A DNA stretch of 64,000 nucleotides from positions 1 to 64,000 of the forward strand of contig CAYZNN010000007.1 of the NCBI GenBank assembly GCA_964479665.1, in the 5' to 3' direction. Shown in pieces: positions 54,345 to 63,001 of the stretch (positions are counted from its first letter, which is position 1; every line of letters begins with the position of its first letter). The translations under genes were made by a program, and so were the position numbers. A model generated the notes under the pieces. That model was given only the letters and a program-made list of their open reading frames with translations, searched no databases and was not told the origin of the DNA. This DNA comes from UBA2287 sp964479665. GTDB taxonomy: Bacteria; Bacteroidota; Bacteroidia; Bacteroidales; Tenuifilaceae.

Positions 54345-56278
54345 TTATTCACGATAAATTGCAACTATCGTATAATCGTCGATATAGTATTCGTTTTTGT
54401 GAAAATTCCAAAAGAAAACAGTAAGGGTCATGTTGTCTTTTGGCAATTGATTTAAATACATTTCGTGCTCAATTGTATGCCATTCTCCGGGTTTTAATTG
54501 CAAGTTTTTGGTTTCAATAGAGTTGAAGACAATTGTTTCATCCCCATTGTTTAGCTACATACAAAGAGAAAGATTTTCGTTAGTAATTCCCTTTGGAATG
54601 TATACCTTAGCAGAAACAAATACCGAATGTTTAAAATTATCCCCTTTATAAAATTTAATAAATGGTATGCTGTAGGATAATTCAAACTCCCTTGAAGGGT
54701 CCATTAAATATGAGTTTTTGAGCAATTCATCTTGTTCAATTATTGAATCGTTTTCCGATATGAATGCCCCGTATTTGAGCACCCTATAGGTGCCAAGGTT
54801 TTTATACTTTAATTCAAGTTTATCATTGATTTGTTGAGGCAATTCGTGCTTTCTGGGGGCAAATACTAAAATTTCAAAATCATTCTCGCCAAATACTTTG
54901 AAGGAAATCTCGGGAGCAAAACGTTTAATAAGTTGCAATGGGTTCGATTTTAATAATCTTTCTTTAGGTAAGCGACCCTCAACGGGGCCAAAACCAGCAT
55001 CCCAAACCAACAGTTCGTTTTCGTTAAGCTTTACAGTACCCACATAATTAAACCCATGAGCCATGCCACACCTATTGTTGTCAAAGGGATCGAGCCCGCT
55101 GTAATAGCTAACAAGCGGATCGAAGTAAAGAATTTTGTTTTGGAGTAATTCAGAGCTTTTCAACCACTCGGAAGCATCCTTAACTAACTTTTCCCGCTCA
55201 TAAATTGGTACTGGTATTTGATAAATCCTAAAAGGAGTAATTGTAACTATAACCAATAGCATGTAAAGTGCTAGCTTGTTCAGCTGAGGTTTAAGGGAAA
55301 GAGTACTTATTAGATCATTTAATCCTTTTAAACTTATAATTGCCATTAATGGGGTTATTCCTGCCATTACACGTATTAGCCCTAACGATGCGCCTTTACC
55401 TTGCCACCACACGTACGAATGTGCAGCATAGTATGCAATTGCAGGTGCAGCAACAATAAGCAATATTTTAAATTCCAACGATTTGGTGCTTATTTTATTT
55501 CTAATTGTACCATAGGTTAAATAGAGCAATCCAATTGTGAATAACAAACCCAGAGGTAATCCATTAATAGATTTGGTTCGGGCAACAAAATGCCAAAGGC
55601 TGCCGCTTCCGTATATGCTACTCGAATCGCCATAGGGCACTTGGTTTATAACCCAATTTATATCGCCATAAACAAAATAGCCAACAATGCTATATGCAAT
55701 GTAAGCGCAGAATAGAAATGGAAGGGCTCTATAGTTCTTGTAGAGTAAAAAAGCAAATGCAAAAATGGGTAGTATAATCACACCCTCGGTGCGAACAAAT
55801 GGAAGAAAAGACAGTGCTAAGGCTGATAGCACGGGGCGGTTAGAAAAAAACAGATAGGCTGAAAAAACAAGTAAGAAACTGAAGAGTATCTCGGTCATTC
55901 CCGAAAGTACCAGCACGAGGTATATAGGAGTGAATAATACAAAAAAGGGGCAAGAAGAGAGTTCGGAAAGCCCAATTGTTTAGCTAACTTGTACGAAACG
56001 AAAGCGGTTAGGAATCCTATTAGCAGGTTAAAAAATTTTGATCCAAAAAAACCAAATTGGGCAAATGGAGCTATAAGAAGGGTATAGAAAGGTTTTCCCC
56101 AATGGTATAGAAATTTTATTGGGTATTTAAAGGCATAGTGAGCAATTTGATAATGGGTATAGTCATCGCCACCGCCATGTGTTCCCTGCGAAAGCCAGCT
56201 TAAAATGAAAAAAATAGCAAATAGAACGCCCAGTATAATTAATAGTTGGAACTTTTCTTCTTGTAGTTTTTTAAGCAT
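54345..56278 (-). pseudogene. Decayed integral-membrane glycosyltransferase (GT39-like)
   Basis: Two frames join to about 645 codons. The N-terminal part (56278 to about 55946) contains a helix, THGGGDDYTHYQIAHYAFKY with the loop acidic pair of GT39-type enzymes, and SKFFNLLIGFLTAFVSYKLA. The frame breaks at an A6 run (55941-55946): one extra base would continue into LVLVLSGMTEILFSFLLVFS. The second part runs to an in-frame TAG at 54555-54557, after which coding-like sequence continues to a TAA at 54345. That end matches the C-terminal domain of the glycosyltransferase at 60985-62775. It overlaps the upstream GT2 gene's stop by a few bases. Two independent lesions make it a pseudogene. Confidence 0.82.
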
Positions 56279-56280
56279 GT

Positions 56281-56994
56281 TCACCTTCGGCTGAAAACAT
56301 TATACTTAACAATGCAGTAAAGAGCCCTGAGCCCGTCCTTCCAGTTAATTTTTTTGCCTTCGGCATAGGTGCGGCCATAGTACGAAATACCCACTTCGTA
56401 TATGCGAACATTTGGGTAACGAGAAACTTTTGCAGTTACCTCGGGCTCAAAGCCAAATCGTTTCTCCTTGAGGTTTATATTTTTAAGTATTTCCGACTTG
56501 AAAAGTTTGTAGCATGTCTCCATGTCGGTTAGGTTTAGGTTGGTAAACATATTTGAAACAAAGGTGAGAAACTTATTGCCAATGGTATGCCAGAAGAAAA
56601 GAATTCGATGGGGATTTGACCCCATGAAACGGGATCCGAACACAACATCGGCAAACCCTTCGAGAATGGGTTTTAATAGATCCTTAAACTCCCGAGGGTC
56701 GTACTCCAAATCAGCATCCTGAACAATTATAAAATCGCCCTTGGCCTTTTCAATTCCAGTGTGAAGGGCCGCTCCTTTTCCTGAGTTTTTCTCGTGGCGG
56801 TATAGTTGAATGTTCGCCGTTGGGTTTTTAGCAATAAAATCTTTTACTAACTCCGAAGTTCGATCGGCCGAGCAATCATCAACCACAACCAGCTCTTTGT
56901 CTATACCCAAAGTTTCGGTTCTCAGTACGTGTTCAATAATTGATATAATGGTTTTCTCTTCGTTGTAGGCAGGAATAATTACGGACAGTGTCAT
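56281..56994 (-). CDS. GT2 polyprenyl-phosphate mannosyl/glucosyltransferase (DPM1-like)
   Basis: A 237-residue glycosyltransferase of the dolichol-phosphate mannosyltransferase group. It has LSVIIPAYNEEKTI, VVDDCSADRT, the SGKGAALHTGIEKAKGD loop and the metal-binding IIVQDADLEYDP. DMETCYKLFKSEIL and RFGFEPEVTAKVSR follow. It likely makes polyprenyl-phosphate sugars used as donors by membrane glycosyltransferases such as the decayed gene directly downstream. The ATG at 56994 (MTLSVIIPAYNEE) is preferred over the longer frame. It is divergent from pbpC with 73 bases between starts. Confidence 0.88.
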   Translation of the reverse strand: MTLSVIIPAYNEEKTIISIIEHVLRTETLGIDKELVVVDDCSADRTSELVKDFIAKNPTANIQLYRHEKNSGKGAALHTGIEKAKGDFIIVQDADLEYDPREFKDLLKPILEGFADVVFGSRFMGSNPHRILFFWHTIGNKFLTFVSNMFTNLNLTDMETCYKLFKSEILKNINLKEKRFGFEPEVTAKVSRYPNVRIYEVGISYYGRTYAEGKKINWKDGLRALYCIVKYNVFSRR

Positions 56995-57067
56995 TTTAAT
57001 AATGTTGATGAGAAAGACTAGGTTCCTGTGATTTTTTTGCAAATTTACATGTTTAACCAATTTGGCA

Positions 57068-59425
57068 ATGAATTTCAGAAATTACTTTAACAATACATAC
57101 AGGCGTTATTTGGGGTTAGTCTTTTCCATTATTTTTCTTTTGTTGCTGTTTTGGTTTTCCTTACCATCGAATTTATTGCGCTCACCGCATTCAACTGCTG
57201 TTTATTGAGGTAACGGACAACTTTTGGCTGCTACAGTTGCTGCCGATGGGCAGAACCGTTTCCCATCTATGGGTAGCATCCCTGATCGTTTTACCTAATG
57301 TCTGGTGCAGTTCGAAGACAAAAGGTTCTATTCACATATCGGGGTTAGCTTCGCTGCCATTGTCCGTGCCACATGGCAGAATATTAGGGCAAAGCAGATT
57401 GTTAGCGGGGCTAGCACCATAACCATGCAGGTGGTTCGATTGCACCGAAAGGGTAAGCAGCGCTCAATATTTGAGAAACTTATTGAGGCAGCCATTGCTG
57501 TTAGACTTGAGGTGGCTTACTCAAAACACCAAATTCTATGTATGTATGCCTCGCATGCTCCATTCGGTGGGAACGTTGTTGGGCTCGAAGCGGCTGCATG
57601 GCGATACTATAGCCGTTGGGCCAAAGAACTCTCATGGCCCGAAGCCGCTGCCCTGGCGGTTCTTCCCAATTCCCCAGCTTTGGTGCATCCCGGAAGGAAT
57701 CAGCAAAGGCTCATGGAAAAGCGCAATGGATTATTGAAGCGGCTTATGGAAAAAGGAAAAATTGATTCGTTAACCTTCAGCCTATCGGTGCAGGAACCAC
57801 TGCCCGGAGAGCCCAGGCCGATACCCAGCATTGCACCGCACATTCTAACTCGTGCTATTGCCGATGGCAAAATGGGAACCGAAGTTCGTACAACCATCGA
57901 CCCTTTTTTGCAGCAAAGGGCTATGGAAACCGTTTCGCATCATAATATTCGCCTCAGAGGTAACCAAATACATAACGCTGCCCTGCTTGTGCTCGATATT
58001 GAAACGGGGAATGCTCTAGCCTATGTTGGAAACGCACAGGGTGAGGGCGATGGAGCGCAAGTCGATATTATTCGTTCTGCCCAAAGTACGGGAAGTATCC
58101 TTAAGCCGTTTCTTTATGCTTTTATGCTGCACGAAGGAAGCATTTTGCCGCGAACTTTGGTTGCCGATGTGCCCACTCAAATAGGTGGATTTTCTCCTAA
58201 AAACTTCCTTCCTGATTACGATGGAGCGGTGCCTGCATCTCGGGCGCTAGCGCGTTCACTCAATGTGCCCGCAGTAAGTATGCTTCAGCAGCATGGGGTA
58301 GAGAAATTTCTTCGACAGTTGCAGTCGTTAGGGCTAACAACCATAAACCGTAGCGCCGGAAATTATGGTTTATCGCTTATTCTTGGGGGCGCCGAAGCAA
58401 CCCTTTGGGATCTGGCTGGGGTTTATGCCAGTATGGCTCGCAGTCTAAATCATTACCGGATTTTGCAAAGCCAGTACTGTAGGACCGATTTTCGGCCAGC
58501 CAACTACGTACAAGGGGTTAATTTGCCTCAGGCCGGAATCCCAACCGATAACTCAACCCTGGCTGCGGCAGCAATTAACTTCACCTTCGAGGCAATGCGA
58601 GAGGCTGCACGACCCGAAGAGGAGGCGGGTTGGCAATTCTTTTCATCTACCCGTTCGATTGCTTGGAAAACCGGTACCAGTTACGGGCATCGCGATGCTT
58701 GGGCTATTGGTTTAAATCCGAGGCATGTAGTGGCTGTTTGGGTGGGAAATGCAAGTGGTGAGGGGCGGCCAAATTTAACAGGCATATCGGCAGCAGCCCC
58801 GATAATGTTCGATATGTTCGGAGCCCTACCTTCATCTTCATGGTTTCAGCAACCCTTCGATGAGATGGTTAAGATTCCTGTTTGCAGATATAGTGGGCAT
58901 AGAGCATCGAGCATTTGCGAACCTGTCGATTCAGTTTGGATTCCTCGTGCAGGTATTGAAACTCTTGCTTGTCCACACCACCAGCTGGTTCATTTAAATC
59001 CTGAGCAAAACCATAGGGTAACCGATAGGTATATGAGCATTAATGAAATGGTAACCAAATCGTGGTTTGTGCTTCCTCCTGCAATGGAGTGGTTTTTACA
59101 AAAGTAAGAATGCGCATTACCGAATATTGCCCCCTTACCTGGCTGGTTGCCGACCCGATGCCGTACCTGTTCCCATGGCTTTATTGTACCAGCAAATCGA
59201 TAATTCGGCAATTTTAATTCCCCGCGATTTCGATGGGAAGCCATTTTCGAAGTAGCACACGCTAACCCAACGGCCACTATTTTTTGGCATTTGAATAAGG
59301 ATTACATTGGCTCAACCAATGCCATGCATAAAATGGCTCTGAACCCCCCGGTAGGGTCGCACACCCTTACACTCGTCGACTCGGATGGTAATACGCTGGT
59401 AACCAGTTTTAAAGTGGAGAAGTAA
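57068..59425 (+). pseudogene. pbpC: Penicillin-binding protein 1C, inactivated (pbpC)
   Basis: Reading from ATG at 57068 the sequence encodes a membrane anchor and the PBP1C N-terminus, then hits TGA at 57206-57208 and TAA at 57296-57298. Coding continues in frame with the transglycosylase domain (QFEDKRFYSHIGVS, SGASTITMQVVRLHR) and the transpeptidase SxxK in STGSILKPF, then WKTGTSYGHRDAWAIG. At a T5 run (59093-59097) the frame is lost. The C-terminal BiPBP_C domain continues in a second frame (NAHYRILPPYLAGCRPDAVP) to near 59243, then in a third (EVAHANPTATIFWHLNKDYI) to 59425. The restored length is about 785 residues, the family norm. Two stops and two indels make it a pseudogene. It is not paired with an alpha-2-macroglobulin gene here. 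Confidence 0.88.
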
Positions 59426-59548
59426 CCCGATGTTATAGTTTTTCAACTTATCTCAAAACTCGTTATAATCCGATTTGCTTTCAGAATAACAGTAGAATGA
59501 AATGTTTTTAATATTGGCAATAACCCTTACATTTGAAGAAAAAAATGT

Positions 59549-60979
59549 ATGAAACGGTCAGAAACCGACTATATAGGCCAGCGTCAGGTTCCAGTTAGTG
59601 CGCATTACGGAATCCACTCTTTGAGGGCCATGGAAAACTTTCCTGTTTCCATACCCTTTCATATTGAATGGTACAGGGCGTTGGGCATGGTAAAGCATGC
59701 CTGTTACCTGAGCGTTTCGAAAATGTATGTAGCCCTACTGAAGGAAGGGTTGATGCACAGAATTGAGAACCCAATTGAGCCGTCGAAACTGAATGCGCTA
59801 ATCGAAGCATCGAAGGAAGTATGGCAGGGCGAACACTTCGAAAACTTTATAGTGCCAGCTATTCAGGGAGGCGCAGGCACTAGTATTAATATGAATATTA
59901 ACGAAATTATTGCCAATGTTGCTCTTTCCAAATTGAAACTGCCCTTGGGAAGTTACAGTGAGATAGATCCTATTGAAACAGCCAATGTGTACCAAAGCAC
60001 CAACGATGTGGTACCCACTTCGCTTAAGGTAGCAGCCATGCAGATGCTAAATCAGCTCGAAACTGAAATTAACTCGCTCCGTTCGAAAGTAGAAATGCTT
60101 GAGAAAGCCCATAGAGGGCACGTTCGGCTGGCATATACTCAAATGCAGGCAGCGGTTCCTTCAACCTGGGGTCAACTTTTCAGCACCTATAGCGATATGC
60201 TGGCACGCGACTGGTGGCGAGTTTCGAAGTGCTTCGAGCGAATTAAAGTTGTAAACATAGGTGGTGGTGCCATTGGTACCGGTTTGGGAACACCGCGATT
60301 TTTTATTATGGATGTAGTTGGTCAGTTACAGCAAATTTCGGGGTTTCCAATTACACGCAGCGAAAATTTAAACGATGCAACTGCCAATCTCGATACTTTA
60401 GTAGAAGTACATGCAACCATTAAATCGTTGGCTGTTAATATTGAAAAACTTTCGTCGGATTTGAGACTCTTAGGATCCGATTTGGCAGGGAACCATATTA
60501 AACTCCCGGCAAAGCAGGTGGGTAGTTCCCTAATGCCCGGTATAATAAATCCGGTAATCTGCGAGTACGCCATAACCGTTGCACATAAAGTATATTCCAA
60601 CGACATGTTGGTTTCTAATCTTTGCGGGCAGGGTTGCTTAGACCTAAATGCCTATCTCCCCACCATTGGCCATGCACTACTCGAAAGCATTAAACTTTTA
60701 GTGGGAGTTTGCCAAACATTGGGTGCCAATTTGCTAGATGGGTTGCAGGTAAATATCGAAAGCGCAGAGCGCAATGTATACCAAAATCCAGCTATTACCA
60801 CAGCGCTGCTACCCGAGATAGGGTTTAACAAGTGCACCGAGATGGCCAATTTAATGCGTAGCAATGGCTGTGATGTGTTTGAGGCTAATAAAGTTTTGAA
60901 AATGTTAAGTTCTAATAGAATAGAGTTGATTTTGTCAGCTGAAAATCTAATCCGATTAGGATTTTCATTCAAATACTAG
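59549..60979 (+). CDS. aspA: Aspartate ammonia-lyase-like protein with altered active site
   Basis: A 476-residue fumarase/aspartase superfamily protein. The aspartase-like N-terminus (VPVSAHYGIHSLRAMENFPV), QGGAGTSINMNINEIIANVA and YQSTNDVVPTS are conserved. In the substrate region YTQMQAAVPSTW replaces the usual GRTQLQDAVP type. The signature loop reads GSSLMPGIINPV, where aspartases and fumarases have a Lys before the last Asn; here residue 332 is Ile (ATA). The gene is otherwise full-length. It may be inactive, have a changed role, or be a hydrogenase-linked variant (HydF is 13 kb away). It precedes the membrane glycosyltransferase by 5 bases, so the two may be cotranscribed. Confidence 0.72.
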   Translation: MKRSETDYIGQRQVPVSAHYGIHSLRAMENFPVSIPFHIEWYRALGMVKHACYLSVSKMYVALLKEGLMHRIENPIEPSKLNALIEASKEVWQGEHFENFIVPAIQGGAGTSINMNINEIIANVALSKLKLPLGSYSEIDPIETANVYQSTNDVVPTSLKVAAMQMLNQLETEINSLRSKVEMLEKAHRGHVRLAYTQMQAAVPSTWGQLFSTYSDMLARDWWRVSKCFERIKVVNIGGGAIGTGLGTPRFFIMDVVGQLQQISGFPITRSENLNDATANLDTLVEVHATIKSLAVNIEKLSSDLRLLGSDLAGNHIKLPAKQVGSSLMPGIINPVICEYAITVAHKVYSNDMLVSNLCGQGCLDLNAYLPTIGHALLESIKLLVGVCQTLGANLLDGLQVNIESAERNVYQNPAITTALLPEIGFNKCTEMANLMRSNGCDVFEANKVLKMLSSNRIELILSAENLIRLGFSFKY

Positions 60980-60984
60980 TTTTT

Positions 60985-62775
60985 ATGGGTTTAAAAAAGG
61001 TAAGTTTTTCTAAATATGCAATTGCATTTGTTTTGTTATTTTCTATTTGGTTTCAGTATTATGCAAAGCGATGGAACGAGAACAGAATTATTGAGTGGGA
61101 TGTAAAGTCTTACTACTTTTACTTGCCTGCAATTTTTATTTACAATGATATTTCGCTTGAATTTACTAAAGCAGATAAGGATAGGTTTTCGCAATGGTTC
61201 TGGGTATATTTTAACGATGAAGGCAAACATGTTGGGAAAATGACAATGGGCATGTCAGTCCTTTATAGTCCCTTCTTCGCAGTAGCCCATTTGTTAGCCG
61301 AACCCTTGGGGTACGAACCTACGGGCTACAGCATCCCGTATCGCTTTGCCATATCCATTGGAGCACTTTTTTACCTGATGCTTGGACTGATACTGCTCCG
61401 TAAGCTGCTACTGCGTCACTTTAGCGATACCACAGCGGCCATTACACTTATTCTGGTTACTCTAGGAACAAACCTTACCTGGTATGCAACCATTGAGCCC
61501 GGTATGTCGCACGTATACAGCTTCACCCTTTTTGTTGTTTTCATTTACCTCCTCCAAAAGTGGTTAGAGCGCGTTACTATTGCAAACACCATCCTTCTGG
61601 GTTTGCTTAGCGGTTTAATTTCGCTTGTGCGACCTACAAATGCTGCTATTGGAGTGCTGTTTCTGCTTTGGGGCATAAGTAACCGTATGGAGCTAAAGGA
61701 ACGGCTTAAGCTGCTCTATGCACGTTGGCCATATATTTACACCATGATTGCAGCTGCCATTTGCATTTGGATTCCTCAGATGCTTTACTGGAAAATGCAA
61801 ACGGGTCATTTCCTTTACCACTCCTATGGGCAAGAAGGATTTTTCTTCTTCTCGCCAAAAATTACCGATGGTTTATTCAGTTTTCGCAAGGGTTGGCTAC
61901 TATATACACCCACCATGGCCATTGCACTTATAGGCTTACTTATTCTGCCAAAATATAGTAAAGGGCAAGCGCTTCCCATTTTTACATTCACATTAATTAA
62001 TATTTATATTATTTTTTCGTGGTGGTGCTGGTGGTATGGTGGGAGCTTTGGAGCAAGGGCGTTTATTGAATCGTATGCACTGCTGGCATTCCCATTGGCT
62101 GCTCTGGTTCAATGGTCAATTACCAAAAATATTTACATTAAAATTGCATCAATGTTGCTTTTTGCATTGCTGCTTTTCCACTCCATTTTCCAAACCTTTC
62201 AGTACTACTACGGTGCAATACACTGGGACTCGATGACAAGAGGAGCATACATAAATTCTTTTTTAAGTGTAAAACCCCAAGCAGCATTTTACGGATTGAT
62301 TGAAAGACCCGATTACGCTTCGGCGCTTCAGGGTAAACCCGAAGTGAAAAGCATTGCCCAATTAATACCTGAAGAAAATGATATTTATTTTTCTGAAACA
62401 TCCATTACAATTGAAGAGGAAACAGAGTTTCGTGAGATTTTTAAAAGACAATTTAGTTGTTTGCCAGAGAATAATATGGTGAAGGTTATGATTACCCCAG
62501 GTAACGAAAAACCATTACCAAAAGATCTTCTTTTTTCTGTATTAATTAGCAATACCAAAGAAGAAAGCCTGTATTACATGGATTTTATGTTGTCAAGTTT
62601 TATTGTTAATGAAACACCAATTAAGTGGGGAAAAAGAATAAATATTGACACAGATGTTAATACCGATATTTTTGAAGTAAAAATATTCTTTTGGTCACCT
62701 AAAAAAGAGCATTTTTCTATAAAGGAAGTAAAAGTTCTCCTATGCAACATGAAACCTTGCTTGTTAAAATTTTAA
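60985..62775 (+). CDS. Integral-membrane glycosyltransferase with C-terminal beta domain
   Basis: A 596-residue protein with about eleven helices (AIAFVLLFSIWFQYYAKRWN, ISIGALFYLMLGLILLRKLL, IIFSWWCWWYGGSFGARAFI and others). An acidic loop near residue 35 (IIEWDVKSYYFYLPAIFI) resembles GT39/PMT-type lipid-linked sugar transferases. A hydrophilic C-terminal domain of about 120 residues follows (VKVMITPGNEKPLPKDLLFS to the end), matching the tail of the decayed gene at 54345. It probably transfers a sugar from a polyprenyl donor to a surface glycan or lipid. No single-family motif is definitive. Confidence 0.75.
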   Translation: MGLKKVSFSKYAIAFVLLFSIWFQYYAKRWNENRIIEWDVKSYYFYLPAIFIYNDISLEFTKADKDRFSQWFWVYFNDEGKHVGKMTMGMSVLYSPFFAVAHLLAEPLGYEPTGYSIPYRFAISIGALFYLMLGLILLRKLLLRHFSDTTAAITLILVTLGTNLTWYATIEPGMSHVYSFTLFVVFIYLLQKWLERVTIANTILLGLLSGLISLVRPTNAAIGVLFLLWGISNRMELKERLKLLYARWPYIYTMIAAAICIWIPQMLYWKMQTGHFLYHSYGQEGFFFFSPKITDGLFSFRKGWLLYTPTMAIALIGLLILPKYSKGQALPIFTFTLINIYIIFSWWCWWYGGSFGARAFIESYALLAFPLAALVQWSITKNIYIKIASMLLFALLLFHSIFQTFQYYYGAIHWDSMTRGAYINSFLSVKPQAAFYGLIERPDYASALQGKPEVKSIAQLIPEENDIYFSETSITIEEETEFREIFKRQFSCLPENNMVKVMITPGNEKPLPKDLLFSVLISNTKEESLYYMDFMLSSFIVNETPIKWGKRINIDTDVNTDIFEVKIFFWSPKKEHFSIKEVKVLLCNMKPCLLKF

Positions 62776-63001
62776 TGATTTTATGTTGCTTTCACAAAAC
62801 ATGAAAACTCAATTTTTTTCGAAAACCCTTGTAGCAAATCTTTATCTTTAATTAAAGTGATTTACATAAAGAATAATGAACATTATTAAGGTTTGTTGAC
62901 TTTCATTTTTACTTCTTTAATTAAACATAGTTTCTGAAATTAAGGAATGTTAGTTTTTAATTTAGAGTATTTTATTATTAACCATATTTACCATTTCTAA
63001 A

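Noticed and set aside
57206..57208. Selenocysteine or other recoding at the pbpC TGA
   Set aside because: A TAA stop and two indels follow in the same gene, and no recoding element or conserved Cys is expected there.
59067..59255. Separate 62-residue gene at the end of pbpC
   Set aside because: Its sequence is the shifted C-terminal part of PBP1C, so it is included in the pseudogene.
62776..63001. Small gene or riboswitch in the 226-base AT-rich spacer
   Set aside because: Only short frames and no stable hairpin; nothing conserved could be recognised.
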